Notes under the pieces: generated by a model
The model's database searches: none
The model's input: only the letters and a program-made list of their open reading frames with translations
What the model was told of the DNA's origin: nothing
Shown: piece by piece, positions 55,519 to 64,000 of the stretch
Numbering within the stretch: the stretch's first letter is position 1
Layout: each line of letters begins with the position of its first letter
NCBI GenBank assembly: GCA_937925515.1
Contig: CALALP010000001.1
Coordinates: 6,937 to 70,936 of the forward strand
DNA length: 64,000 nt
Direction: 5' to 3'
DNA from: an uncultured Lachnoanaerobaculum sp.
GTDB taxonomy: Bacteria; Bacillota; Clostridia; Lachnospirales; Lachnospiraceae
Position numbers and translations under genes: made by a program

Positions 55519-56214
55519 TTACTGTTTTTCTACCTTATAGCCTACTCCCCAAACTACCTTCAAATATCTAGGTTCACGAGGGTTGATTTCTATTTTCTCT
55601 CTAATATGTCTTATATGAACTGCAACTGTATTATCAGCTCCTATTGCCTCTTCATTCCAGATTTGCTCATAAATCTCATCAATAGAAAATACCTTACCTG
55701 CATTTTTAACTAATAATAATAATATATTGTATTCAATAGGAGTGAGTTTTATCGGATCTCCTGCAATGCTAACTTCCTTAGTATCATCATTAATCATTAA
55801 ATCTCCACAAGTAAAGACTTGAGAATCATTTTGACCTGCTAAATTTCCAAGTTGAGTATATCTTCTTAAATGGCTCTTTACTCTGGCAACCAATTCAAGA
55901 GGATTAAATGGCTTTGTAATATAATCATCTGCACCTATATTAAGTCCTAAAATCTTATCTGTATCTTCAGACTTTGCAGATATAATAATAATAGGGATTG
56001 AGCTTGTTTCACGAATCTTAAGTGTAGTTCTTATTCCGTCAAGTCCCGGCATCATTACGTCAATTATTAAAAGGTCAACTGTTGTTTCATTCATAACCTT
56101 AAGAACTTCTTGACCGTCATAAACACTTATAACTTCAAATCCCTCTCCTGATAAATAAATCTTAATCGCCTCTACGATTTCCTTGTCATCATCACATACT
56201 AAAATCTTTTGCAT
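55519..56214 (-). CDS. OmpR-family response regulator (VanR-like)
   Basis: 231 residues: receiver with D8-D9-D10, phospho-acceptor Asp52 (LLIIDVMMPG), Lys (YITKPFNPLELVARV), and a winged helix (LTPIEYNILLLLVKNAGKVFSIDEIYEQIW, VHIRHIREKIE). First gene of the pair with the kinase downstream. Promoter region is shared with the divergent tadA gene. Confidence 0.95.
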   Translation of the reverse strand: MQKILVCDDDKEIVEAIKIYLSGEGFEVISVYDGQEVLKVMNETTVDLLIIDVMMPGLDGIRTTLKIRETSSIPIIIISAKSEDTDKILGLNIGADDYITKPFNPLELVARVKSHLRRYTQLGNLAGQNDSQVFTCGDLMINDDTKEVSIAGDPIKLTPIEYNILLLLVKNAGKVFSIDEIYEQIWNEEAIGADNTVAVHIRHIREKIEINPREPRYLKVVWGVGYKVEKQ

Positions 56215-56255
56215 AAATTTACCTCTCTTTTATTATTTTATTATTGGAGTTTGAA

Positions 56256-56285
56256 TTGACACTACCCTATATAACATAGTATCAT
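56256..56285 (+). promoter_or_regulatory. Promoter of tadA
   Basis: TTGACA (56256-56261), 18-base spacer, TATCAT (56280-56285), about 43 bases before the ATG. Confidence 0.65.
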
Positions 56286-56327
56286 AAATTTAAAAAATAT
56301 CTATAATAAAAATTGGAAAATAAACAT

Positions 56328-56792
56328 ATGAAATTAAATAATTTTATGCAGGAATCATTAAAACAGGCAAAAAAGGCATATGATATTGGCGATGTACCAA
56401 TAGGTTGCGTAATAGAATATCAAGGAAAGATTATTGCAAGGGGTTATAATCGTAGAAATGCAGATAAAAATACACTTGCACATGCTGAAATTATTGCAAT
56501 AAATAAAGCTTGTAAAAAAATTGGAGATTGGCGGCTTGAACAATGTACTATGTATGTAACCCTAGAGCCATGTCCTATGTGTGCCGGTGCAATACTTCAA
56601 GCTAGAATACCGAAACTTGTGATAGGCTGTTTAAATCCTAAAGCAGGTTGTGCAGGTTCAATCCTTGATCTAATGCATATTGAAAAATTCAATCATCAAG
56701 TAGATGTTACTCTACTTGATGATGACTTACATATTGCCTGTAAAGAACTTATGCAATCTTTTTTTAAAAAACTTAGAAATAAATTATCCTAA
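56328..56792 (+). CDS. tadA: tRNA-specific adenosine deaminase
   Basis: Converts A34 to inosine in tRNA-Arg(ACG). From the ATG at 56328 (MKLNNFMQESLKQAKKAYD) the protein is 154 residues. The zinc/catalytic motif HAE (TLAHAEIIAI) and PCPMC (EPCPMCAGAI) are intact, and the DVPIGCVI start of the fold is typical. The upstream in-frame TTG is unlikely to be used; a site (TTGGAA) is weak either way. Its 3' end overlaps the convergent ROK gene by nine bases. Confidence 0.94.
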   Translation: MKLNNFMQESLKQAKKAYDIGDVPIGCVIEYQGKIIARGYNRRNADKNTLAHAEIIAINKACKKIGDWRLEQCTMYVTLEPCPMCAGAILQARIPKLVIGCLNPKAGCAGSILDLMHIEKFNHQVDVTLLDDDLHIACKELMQSFFKKLRNKLS

Positions 56793-57731
56793 GCAAAGTT
56801 TTGCCGCTCCATATATTCCTGCATCATTTCCAAGTGTTGCAAGCACTACTTTTGCCTTTGTATCTGACATAGATAAATATTTATTGTATTTTTCATTTAC
56901 TATGTCTAAAAGATACTCTCCTGCTTTTGATACACCACCACCTATAACAATTACATCAGGGTCTATCAAAAGCCCTATATAGGATAATGCAAGCCCTAAG
57001 TATTCACTCACTACCTCTATTACATCAAGTGCTACCTCATCGCCTGCCTTTGCACAATCAAAAACATCTTTGCAAGTAAGTTTATCTCCAAGTTCTCTCA
57101 TTAAAGACGGTGTATCTGTATAAGAAAGTTTTCTAAGAGCCTCTCTTCTTATACCTGTTGCACTTGCAATCTGCTCTAGGCAACCATGACCACCACAATT
57201 ACATGCCTCTTTTTCCTCATCTCTTATATGTATATGACCTACTTCGCCACCAAGTCCATGTCTTCCTGCAACTATTTTACCGTCTATAACAACTCCACCT
57301 CCAACTCCTGTTCCAAGTGTAATCATCACAGCATCGGAAAATCCCTTTGCTCCACCTGCCCAAGTTTCTCCAAGTGCAGCTACATTTGCATCATTTCCAA
57401 GTTTAACAGGCATTCCCTCAAGTATTTCAGATAACTCTCTTGCAGGGTAACATTCTTTCCAGCCAAGATTTACACAAACCTTTACATATCCGGAAGAAAG
57501 TACAGGCCCCGGAACTCCCATTCCTATTCCAACACAATCTGTAAGAGTATATTTTCCTAAACTTAGCTCATATTTTATAGACTTTGCAACATCACTTATT
57601 ACATTTTTGCAATTATCAGTTCTATCTGTTGGAATCTCCCACTTTTTTATGAGTTCTCCCTCAGTACTAAATATTCCAAGCTTAACACTTGTTCCCCCTA
57701 TATCAACACCCACACAAATATTATTTTCCAT
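56784..57731 (-). CDS. glk: ROK-family glucokinase
   Basis: Phosphorylates glucose (or a related hexose) with ATP. From the ATG at 57731 (GGAGG upstream) it is 315 residues: phosphate-binding VGVDIGGTSVKLGIF, GMGVPGPVL, TLGTGVGGGVVIDG, the catalytic/zinc area HIHIRDEEKEACNCGGHGCLEQIASATG (CxCGxxGCxE), and IVIGGGVSKAGEYLL. The zinc motif indicates the bacterial ROK glucokinase group. It supplies the product used by pgi 3 kb upstream, though they are separated by two unrelated genes. Confidence 0.92.
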   Translation of the reverse strand: MENNICVGVDIGGTSVKLGIFSTEGELIKKWEIPTDRTDNCKNVISDVAKSIKYELSLGKYTLTDCVGIGMGVPGPVLSSGYVKVCVNLGWKECYPARELSEILEGMPVKLGNDANVAALGETWAGGAKGFSDAVMITLGTGVGGGVVIDGKIVAGRHGLGGEVGHIHIRDEEKEACNCGGHGCLEQIASATGIRREALRKLSYTDTPSLMRELGDKLTCKDVFDCAKAGDEVALDVIEVVSEYLGLALSYIGLLIDPDVIVIGGGVSKAGEYLLDIVNEKYNKYLSMSDTKAKVVLATLGNDAGIYGAAKLCLG

Positions 57732-57749
57732 AAATTCCTCCAACTATTA

Positions 57750-59237
57750 TTAATACAATTTAATACTTTTCATAAAAGACGGACCTGTTATTATAAAACT
57801 ATTATTATCTTTTCCCTTAGTTATCTTTGAAATTTCAAAATCAAAAGTTCCTGAGAATTTCTCGACCCCTAAAGAATTGTATATTGCACATTCATTGTTG
57901 TTATATAAGAAAAAGTAATCTCCGTCTATATCAAAATACTTATATATTTTATCTGTCTTCTTTTTAAAGACTAAAGAACCTGTATTTTTATAAACTTCTA
58001 TTTGACTTGCATAGCCCTGCAATTTACTGACAAGCGCTATATATTTATCCGAATACGCAATATTTTCTATTTCTTGTTCAGACTTAATCTCTTTTACAAG
58101 TTCAGGACTCATAGGATTTCTAAGTGAAAAAATATAAATCCCACTACTTGCACCTGCAAATGAATTAACTTGATTTATATACCCTACTTTTGCAACAAAA
58201 CTATTGTCAAATGGTTCATTAAAACCTGCTATTGCTTTTTTGGAATCCTCTGTATTCCCTGAAAAATCATAAAATACTACTTTACCTCGCAAAGACGCAT
58301 TTTCAATATATTCAAATGAAACCATTAAAGTCGAACCATCCGGAGATATTGATAAATCTGTTGGATAACCATTTCCTGACATCTTAGTTCTTATTGTAAT
58401 ACCAAGCTTAGTTCCGTCTTTATTATAATAATTTATATAGCTTGAAACATTGTCCTCCTCAACGGTTGCCACTACCCCCTTTTTAGAAATAGTAAACCTT
58501 GTTATAGGATTAACTGTTTCAACTACTCCTGTTTTACCACTTTTATTATAAATACATATTTTATTTTTTTGTTTATCTGCTATTGCCAAATAATCTCCGT
58601 TTGAGGTTGCAAAGGGATTTTCCATTTCAAAGCCGTCAGTCCATATTGATCTACCGTCCTTATCGAGATATGTAACTGCATCTTTTGAATATTTCATAAG
58701 ACTGCCACCAAATTTCTCATAGCCTACAAAACTTCCCTGAGGTAAATCCCTTGACCAAACCACCCTATATTCAGTAAACTTAGTATAATTATTAAACATA
58801 AAATATGCAAAGATAAGTACAAATGCCATAGTTGCGACAGTTATCCAAATAGCCATTCTACTTGGACTTGTAGTTGTTAAATCGCTTGATTCAGGTTCAT
58901 AATATGCTCTACTTCTTTGTCTTATTACAACCTTTTTTTCATTTTCTAAGGTTTTTTTACTTGAAACCTCTTCATCTGATTTTTTTTTATCTACAGCCCC
59001 TTTATTCTCAGTTTCTTTATCTGAATTTTTCTCTTTATCTGAAGTTTTTTCTTTAACTTCATCTTTTTCAGTTTTAGTATCTTCGCTATTTGATTTTTCT
59101 TCTGTATTATCAGCATTATCAACATCTTTATTACTAATATCTTTATTATCAACATCATCATTAGAAATAACTTGTTTTCTTAGCTTTTTCTTTAAAAGCT
59201 CTCTATCATTCTCATAAGTTTTATCATCTTTTTTCAT
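57750..59237 (-). CDS. DUF5711-like membrane protein with beta-propeller-like outer domain
   Basis: 495 residues. About 1-125: highly charged Lys/Glu/Asp/Ser cytoplasmic tail; one membrane helix about 131-150; about 160-495 beta-rich outer domain of repeated strands (YKVDGDYF-like units, DKDGRSIWTDGFEMENPFAT, NKSGKTGVVETV, DGSTLMVSFEYIE). This is the layout of the DUF5711 family of Lachnospiraceae. It may be an outer scaffold or sensor. The low-complexity start probably is disordered. It sits between a ROK kinase and a coiled-coil membrane protein in the same direction. Confidence 0.78.
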   Translation of the reverse strand: MKKDDKTYENDRELLKKKLRKQVISNDDVDNKDISNKDVDNADNTEEKSNSEDTKTEKDEVKEKTSDKEKNSDKETENKGAVDKKKSDEEVSSKKTLENEKKVVIRQRSRAYYEPESSDLTTTSPSRMAIWITVATMAFVLIFAYFMFNNYTKFTEYRVVWSRDLPQGSFVGYEKFGGSLMKYSKDAVTYLDKDGRSIWTDGFEMENPFATSNGDYLAIADKQKNKICIYNKSGKTGVVETVNPITRFTISKKGVVATVEEDNVSSYINYYNKDGTKLGITIRTKMSGNGYPTDLSISPDGSTLMVSFEYIENASLRGKVVFYDFSGNTEDSKKAIAGFNEPFDNSFVAKVGYINQVNSFAGASSGIYIFSLRNPMSPELVKEIKSEQEIENIAYSDKYIALVSKLQGYASQIEVYKNTGSLVFKKKTDKIYKYFDIDGDYFFLYNNNECAIYNSLGVEKFSGTFDFEISKITKGKDNNSFIITGPSFMKSIKLY

Positions 59238-59249
59238 TCTGCCTCTTAA

Positions 59250-60332
59250 TTAACCTAAACGATCATGATATATTTTTATTGCCTCGCTAATAGAGGAAAT
59301 TTCATTCTCATTTACTATTTCTAAAAGTATATCTAATTTCTCAAAATTCAAAAAATCTTTTCCAAGATAAATTTCATAGTTATCAGTAATATATAATGCT
59401 TTTTCTTTTCTTTTTGCACTTATACTTTGTAACTGCTCATTTTTGGCTTTATATTCACTCTCAAGTTCATTAAACTTAGGAAGTTCTACATTTGTAAGTT
59501 CATCTACAATAGTCTTTTTAGTGGTACTTTCAAATGTATCCACTGCCTCCTGTCTTTTCTTTACAACAGCATTAAACTCATCTTCCAAATACTTAATTTG
59601 AGTATCAAATCCCTCAAGTTCATATATAGTATCATCTCTATCATTTACTATGCTCTTAGTTATAAGCTTTATCTTTTTCTTATTTCTTTCAATATCCATT
59701 TTTAAGCTTTGACAATATTTAAGAGTTTGTAAATGTTTTAGCTTGGTAGTATTATTAATTAAAATGTATATTCCACCAAAAACAACAACACAAACAATAT
59801 AAATCAAAATTAGATACATATAGTTTTTTGCAAAAAATAGTAAATAAACACCTATCGGAATGACTGCATAGCAGATGATAAACAATATAAGAAGTCTTAA
59901 ATAATCAAATAAACTTCTTGGAAAAAATATTGAATAATAAAGATTAGAATTACAAAATAGAGGTACTTTTTCTTTCTTTAGCTCATCTTTAATTCTACGT
60001 TTAATGTCTTTATTTGCAGACTTTAATTCTGAGGTTTCATCTACTATTCTTCCCTTTACTTTGGTATTCTTTTCTTTCTTTCGACTACTCTTTTCTTTAT
60101 TAAGTTTATTTCTAATAGAATTTATTTCAGCATCATAAGTTTTAGTAAGTTCACTCATTCTACTTTTTAATGTATTATCTATTTTTACATTTAGAGCTTT
60201 CCTATTTGCCTCAATATTATCTTTAAGTTTTGATACTTCTAACTTTAAATCATTTTCGTCTTTCTCAAGTACAATGACTTCCTGTAAATTAGCCTTAGCC
60301 TCATTTAAGAACTCTGAAAGATTAGGTTTCAT
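59250..60332 (-). CDS. Coiled-coil protein with a central pair of membrane helices
   Basis: 360 residues. About 1-120 charged coiled coil (DENDLKLEVSKLKDNIEANRKALN), about 130-190 two hydrophobic helices (LFDYLRLLILFIICYAVIPIGVYLLFFA, YLILIYIVCVVVFGGIYILI), about 195-355 second coiled coil. Both ends face the cytoplasm. No known family recognised. It starts one base after pgi ends, so the two are likely co-transcribed, and is followed by the DUF5711-like gene; perhaps they work together in the envelope. Confidence 0.7.
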   Translation of the reverse strand: MKPNLSEFLNEAKANLQEVIVLEKDENDLKLEVSKLKDNIEANRKALNVKIDNTLKSRMSELTKTYDAEINSIRNKLNKEKSSRKKEKNTKVKGRIVDETSELKSANKDIKRRIKDELKKEKVPLFCNSNLYYSIFFPRSLFDYLRLLILFIICYAVIPIGVYLLFFAKNYMYLILIYIVCVVVFGGIYILINNTTKLKHLQTLKYCQSLKMDIERNKKKIKLITKSIVNDRDDTIYELEGFDTQIKYLEDEFNAVVKKRQEAVDTFESTTKKTIVDELTNVELPKFNELESEYKAKNEQLQSISAKRKEKALYITDNYEIYLGKDFLNFEKLDILLEIVNENEISSISEAIKIYHDRLG

Positions 60333-60333
60333 A

Positions 60334-61686
60334 TTATTCTCCTAATCTTTTTAGTAAAACTTCTCTGTCCTTTTCATAACCCGGCTTACCAAGTAAAGCA
60401 AACATATTTTTCTTATAACTTTCAACTCCCGGCTGATTAAAAGGATTTACACCTAAAATATATCCACTTACACCACAAGCAAACTCAAAGAAATAGAATA
60501 GCTCACCTAAATAAAAAGCCTCTTGCTTTGGAATATTAATAACTAAATTCGGAACATTTCCGTCAGTATGTGCTAGTATAGTTCCATTCATTGCAGACTT
60601 ATTCACAAATTCAATATCCTTACCTGCAAGATAATTCATTCCGTCAGTATCAACTTCCTCTTTATTTATCTTAACCTCATCTTTAGAAGTTTCAATATTT
60701 AATACAGTTTCAAATAATATTCTTGAACCATCTTGTATAAACTGTCCCATTGAGTGTAAATCAGTTGTTAAATCTACTGCTGCAGGAAAAATTCCCTTTT
60801 GATCTTTTCCCTCACTCTCTCCAAAGAGTTGTTTCCACCATTCTGATACAAAATGCAAACTTGGCTCATAGTTTGCTACTATCTCTATGTTTTTTCCCTT
60901 TCTAAGGAAAATGTTTCTAAGTGCCGCATAAAGTAGAGCATGATTATCTTCAAATTTATTATTTAAAGCTTTTTCTCTAGCACTTGCCGCTCCCTCCATA
61001 AGCTTGTCAATGTCAACACCACTCACTGCAATCGGAAGTAGACCTACTGCTGTCAAAACTGAAAATCTTCCACCTACATCATCAGGAACTACAAAACTTT
61101 CGTATTTTTCCTCATCCGCAAGACTCTTTAATGCTCCTCTTGCCTTATCAGTAGTAGCATAAATTCTCTTATTTGCCTCTTCTTTGCCATACTTTTCAAT
61201 AAGCATTTCCTTAAATACCCTAAAAGCTATTGCAGGCTCAGTTGTTGTTCCTGATTTTGAAATAATGTTAATTGAAAAGTCTTTATCTTTAAGCATCTGC
61301 TTTAAATCATTTATATACTTTGAAGAAATAGAGTTTCCACAGAAAAATATTTGAGGTGTTTTTCTATCTTCTTTAGGTAAAATGTTGTAAAAACTATGAG
61401 TTAAAAACTCTATTGCAGCTCTTGCTCCAAGATATGAACCACCTATTCCTATTACCAATAAAACATCAGAATCTGACTTTATTTTCTCTGCACTCTTTTT
61501 AATTCTTGCATACTCTTCTTTATCATAATTTATAGGTAAGTCAATCCAACCTAAATAGTCATTTCCTGCACCTTTTTTTGAAACTAAAGTTTCTTTTGCA
61601 TTTAAAACTGTTTCTTTTATATTTACTAATTCTTCTTCTGAAACAAATCTTTTTGCCTTTGAATAATCTAATCTTATACCGTCCAT
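60334..61686 (-). CDS. pgi: Glucose-6-phosphate isomerase
   Basis: Interconverts glucose 6-phosphate and fructose 6-phosphate. From the ATG at 61686 (GAGGAATAT upstream) the protein is 450 residues, the Firmicute length; the frame opens 32 codons further upstream without a site. Motifs: [71 protein letters not shown], and [19 protein letters not shown] at the end. Confidence 0.96.
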   Translation of the reverse strand: MDGIRLDYSKAKRFVSEEELVNIKETVLNAKETLVSKKGAGNDYLGWIDLPINYDKEEYARIKKSAEKIKSDSDVLLVIGIGGSYLGARAAIEFLTHSFYNILPKEDRKTPQIFFCGNSISSKYINDLKQMLKDKDFSINIISKSGTTTEPAIAFRVFKEMLIEKYGKEEANKRIYATTDKARGALKSLADEEKYESFVVPDDVGGRFSVLTAVGLLPIAVSGVDIDKLMEGAASAREKALNNKFEDNHALLYAALRNIFLRKGKNIEIVANYEPSLHFVSEWWKQLFGESEGKDQKGIFPAAVDLTTDLHSMGQFIQDGSRILFETVLNIETSKDEVKINKEEVDTDGMNYLAGKDIEFVNKSAMNGTILAHTDGNVPNLVINIPKQEAFYLGELFYFFEFACGVSGYILGVNPFNQPGVESYKKNMFALLGKPGYEKDREVLLKRLGE

Positions 61687-61873
61687 ATATTCCTCCTCAA
61701 ATATTCTCTTAAAATTATTTACCCTTGAACATTTACTAGGGTGTTTAATTAAGAAAACTATAATAATTTTTCTTAAGCTCAAATGATTACACTAATTTTG
61801 TATAATATTTTCCACTCAATGTAATGTTCAAATAGAATTATAACATAACAATGCTTTAATGTGAAATGCCTAT

Positions 61874-62593
61874 TTACAATACTGACATAATAAGCTCTAA
61901 AGTAAGCTTTGCACAATGCTCTATTGCCTTAGTTTTCATTTGCTCAAATGTAATATTTGCAGCTTTGTCTGCTCTATCTGATATGGCTCTTATAACTACA
62001 AAATGAATATTATTTAAATAACAAGCATGTGCTATTGCTGCACCCTCCATTTCAGTACAAAGTCCATTAAAATTTTTAAAAAGTTCCTCTTTGACCTCGT
62101 AGCTAGATACAAACTTATCTCCACTTACTATCCTATCAATAAATACATTTATATCAGTATTTACTCTTCTACATGTTTCATATACCACATTACAAAGAGT
62201 TTCATCTGTACTAAAAGAAAATGTATCCATTCTAGGTATTTGACCCATATTATAACCAAATGCAGTTGCGTCCATGTCATGTTCTACCAAATCTTTTGAA
62301 ATTACTATATCGCCAATTTCTACTTCCTTTGATAAAGCTCCTGCAATACCTGTATTTATTACTAATTCCACCTTGAAAATATCAATAAGTATCTGAGTAC
62401 AGATAGCAGCATTTACTTTGCCAATCCCTGACCTTACTAAAATGATTGTTTTATCATTATTTAGTTTTGTTTCTACAAACTCCATTCCTGCTTTATTTAT
62501 AAATTTTATATCTAAGGCACTATTTTCAAGTATCTTTTTTAATATTTCAATCTCCTCGTCCATTGCACCTATAACACCAATTCTTTTATACAT
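61874..62593 (-). CDS. mtnN: 5'-methylthioadenosine/S-adenosylhomocysteine nucleosidase
   Basis: Splits the adenine from MTA and SAH, recycling methyl-donor by-products. From the ATG at 62593 (GGAGGTG upstream) the protein is 239 residues. It shows IGVIGAMDEEIEIL, IVRSGIGKVNAAICTQILID, INTGIAGALS, IGDIVISKDLVEHDMDATAFGY, SGDKFV and EMEGAAIAHACYLNNIHFVVIRAISDRADK. All match the family. It is divergent from murG. Confidence 0.94.
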   Translation of the reverse strand: MYKRIGVIGAMDEEIEILKKILENSALDIKFINKAGMEFVETKLNNDKTIILVRSGIGKVNAAICTQILIDIFKVELVINTGIAGALSKEVEIGDIVISKDLVEHDMDATAFGYNMGQIPRMDTFSFSTDETLCNVVYETCRRVNTDINVFIDRIVSGDKFVSSYEVKEELFKNFNGLCTEMEGAAIAHACYLNNIHFVVIRAISDRADKAANITFEQMKTKAIEHCAKLTLELIMSVL

Positions 62594-62675
62594 ATTCACC
62601 TCCAATATAATAATGACTTAATTCTTTAGAAAATATAACAGAATATTTTAACTTCTGCAATAAGCATAAGGTTAT

Positions 62676-62704
62676 TTGTGGTAATAGTAAAAGTATGTTA
62701 TAAT
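62676..62704 (+). promoter_or_regulatory. Promoter of murG
   Basis: TTGTGG (62676-62681), 17-base spacer, perfect TATAAT (62699-62704), 40 bases before the ATG. Confidence 0.72.
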
Positions 62705-62744
62705 CGCAAATAAACTAATTTGTATTAAAATAAATGGAGGAAAT

Positions 62745-63812
62745 ATGAAAAAAATCATACTTACCGGAGGAGGAACTGCCGGACATGTAACTCCAAACCT
62801 TGCACTTGTGCCTAAACTTAAGGAACTTAATTATGATATACTCTATATAGGTTCTTATAATGGTATGGAAAAAGAACTTGTAGAGTCTTTAGGCATTTCT
62901 TATAAGGGAATCTCCTCAGGAAAATTAAGAAGATATTTTGATTTGAAAAATTTTACAGACCCATTTAGAGTAATAAAGGGATATTTTGAAACTAAGAAAA
63001 TTATAAAAGAGTATAAACCTGATATAGTTTTTTCAAAAGGTGGTTTTGTAACTGTACCTGTTACCTATGCCGCCCATAGACTAAAATTTCCTGTAATAAT
63101 TCATGAATCTGATTTTACCCCTGGGCTTGCAAATAAAATTTCTTTTAAAAATGCAGACCTAATATGCTGTAACTTCCCTGAAACATTGGCACTTCTTCCA
63201 AAGGATAAGGCAAAACTTACAGGTACACCAATTAGAAATGAACTTTTTTTAGGGGATAAAGATAGGGCAATAAAAATGCTTAACTTTGAAAAAAATAATT
63301 TACCTGTACTACTTATAATTGGTGGAAGTTTAGGTTCAGTAAGAGTAAATACAGCAATAAGAAATATATTACCAAGGCTTTTAGAAAAGTTTAATATCAT
63401 TCATTTATGTGGAAAGGGTAATTTAGATAATAGTTTAGAAAATAAGACAAATTATAAACAGTTTGAATATATCAAAGAAGAATTAAAGGACTTATTTGCA
63501 CTTGCTGATGTAGTTGTAAGTAGGGCAGGAGCAAATGCAATTTATGAGCTACTTGCACTAAAAAAAGCCAATCTTTTAATTCCACTTTCAGCAAAAGCAA
63601 GTAGAGGAGACCAAATTTTAAATGCAAACTCCTTTAAAAAACAAGGCTTTTCAAATGTACTTGAGGAAGAAAATATAACTGATGACTCACTTTATAACAG
63701 TATCTTAGACACTTATAATAATAGAGAAATTTTTATAGAAAAAATGTCAAACTCAGAACAAAGTAATGGTCTTGACTTGGTTATAGAGGCTATAACTAAA
63801 TTAAGTAGATAG
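62745..63812 (+). CDS. murG: UDP-GlcNAc:lipid I N-acetylglucosaminyltransferase
   Basis: Makes lipid II for peptidoglycan at the inner face of the membrane. 355 residues with [15 protein letters not shown] (glycine-rich loop), [42 protein letters not shown], and [29 protein letters not shown] precedes the ATG. It is unusual only in standing alone, outside a mur/div cluster; a small group of clostridial genomes has this arrangement. Confidence 0.95.
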   Translation: MKKIILTGGGTAGHVTPNLALVPKLKELNYDILYIGSYNGMEKELVESLGISYKGISSGKLRRYFDLKNFTDPFRVIKGYFETKKIIKEYKPDIVFSKGGFVTVPVTYAAHRLKFPVIIHESDFTPGLANKISFKNADLICCNFPETLALLPKDKAKLTGTPIRNELFLGDKDRAIKMLNFEKNNLPVLLIIGGSLGSVRVNTAIRNILPRLLEKFNIIHLCGKGNLDNSLENKTNYKQFEYIKEELKDLFALADVVVSRAGANAIYELLALKKANLLIPLSAKASRGDQILNANSFKKQGFSNVLEEENITDDSLYNSILDTYNNREIFIEKMSNSEQSNGLDLVIEAITKLSR

Positions 63813-63814
63813 AT

Positions 63815-63906
63815 TAAGATAGAAGACTTTGATTGTCCTTATTGGAAAACAACTCGTTTATTTATTCATTATTGGTATTTGTCCCCTATGGGGGACAAAT
63901 ACCATA
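63815..63906 (+). repeat. MITE-like element, copy C, internal part, cut by a possible IS
   Basis: GATTGTCC-TTATTGGAAAACAA, GTTTATT-TATTCATT and the hairpin (63873-63886 with 63891-63904, 14-bp perfect arms around TATG) match copy B in its reverse direction. The left end is missing or diverged, and the right end changes into unrelated sequence near 63908. It lies after murG and may end its transcript. Confidence 0.55.
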
Positions 63907-63907
63907 T

Positions 63908-64000
63908 AGGAGTCTGTGAAAAAAAGTCTGTAAATTAATAGAAACAAAGATAGCCTTCTATGGTAAAATATAAATATCATAGGAGGCTATTATTATGGCA
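63908..64000 (+). mobile_element. Possible left end of an IS256-like insertion sequence with the start of its gene
   Basis: The stretch GAGTCTGTGAAAAAAAGTCTGTAAAT looks like the terminal repeat of IS256-type elements (from memory). Then comes AGGAGG and an ATG at 63995 at the very edge, only two codons visible (M-A). The gene identity cannot be read here; a transposase is inferred from the end-like sequence. Confidence 0.3.

Overview
The window is AT-rich, with Gram-positive style ribosome-binding sites, many VKIN/K-rich proteins, V-type and F-type ATPases side by side, cell-wall-binding (glucan/choline-binding-like) repeat proteins, BspA-like leucine-rich repeats and no outer-membrane proteins. 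This fits an anaerobic Firmicute of the class Clostridia, most likely family Lachnospiraceae (a Lachnoanaerobaculum-like oral or gut organism is my best guess; genus level is inference). It is mostly an ordinary chromosomal region with a few non-coding elements that deserve attention. No CRISPR array, prophage or large integrated element was seen.

Layout. 1-2394: end of a V-type ATPase operon (subunits I, C and a small coiled-coil subunit, minus strand). 2471-10835: single genes: a membrane protein with a bacterial SH3 domain, a short GH31-like glycosidase, a DIP1984-like protein, adenosine deaminase, a leucine-rich repeat protein, a lipoprotein, an RluA pseudouridine synthase, an 88-residue protein and a secreted cell-wall-binding protein. 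10955-20582: a galactose-type sugar ABC transporter (mglB-mglA-mglC) behind two membrane-anchored sugar-binding-like proteins and a YesM/YesN-type two-component system, with greA just upstream. 21324-28450: a complete F-type ATP synthase operon whose c subunit carries the sodium-binding residue set. 28659-29669: a secreted fibronectin-like/wall-binding protein. 29904-41133: a nine-gene purine biosynthesis operon (purE, C, F, M, IMP cyclohydrolase of the PurO type, stand-alone AICAR transformylase, purN, D, L) preceded by a leader with a small ORF and a terminator. 41644-46760: an SdpI-like membrane protein with an overlooked 34-residue peptide gene, and divergently a secreted coiled-coil protein, an OmpR-type two-component system, a lipoprotein and a LacI-type regulator. 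46886-47034: two tRNA-Gly genes. 47194-53129: CvpA-like protein, TPR protein, recR, ebfC, dnaX and the SRP RNA. 53148-56214: second OmpR-type two-component system. 56328-63812: tadA, ROK glucokinase, DUF5711-like protein, a coiled-coil membrane protein, pgi, an MTA/SAH nucleosidase and murG. The right edge seems to enter an insertion sequence.

How it works together. Sugar enters through Mgl, and is phosphorylated and isomerised by the ROK glucokinase and Pgi. Sugar supply is probably sensed outside the cell by the two binding-protein-like sensors that feed the YesM/YesN pair. Energy coupling uses two rotary ATPases, at least one of them probably sodium-coupled. The purine operon supplies IMP from PRPP, and its leader looks like an attenuator. 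A roughly 140-150 bp non-coding element with terminal inverted repeats and a perfect or near-perfect inner hairpin occurs three times, each at a gene boundary.

The best candidates for something undescribed are the purE leader, the repeat family, the mutually exclusive RNA stems at 47093-47176, the TPR protein with an AAA+-like segment that lacks a P-loop, and the 34-residue peptide next to the SdpI-like gene.
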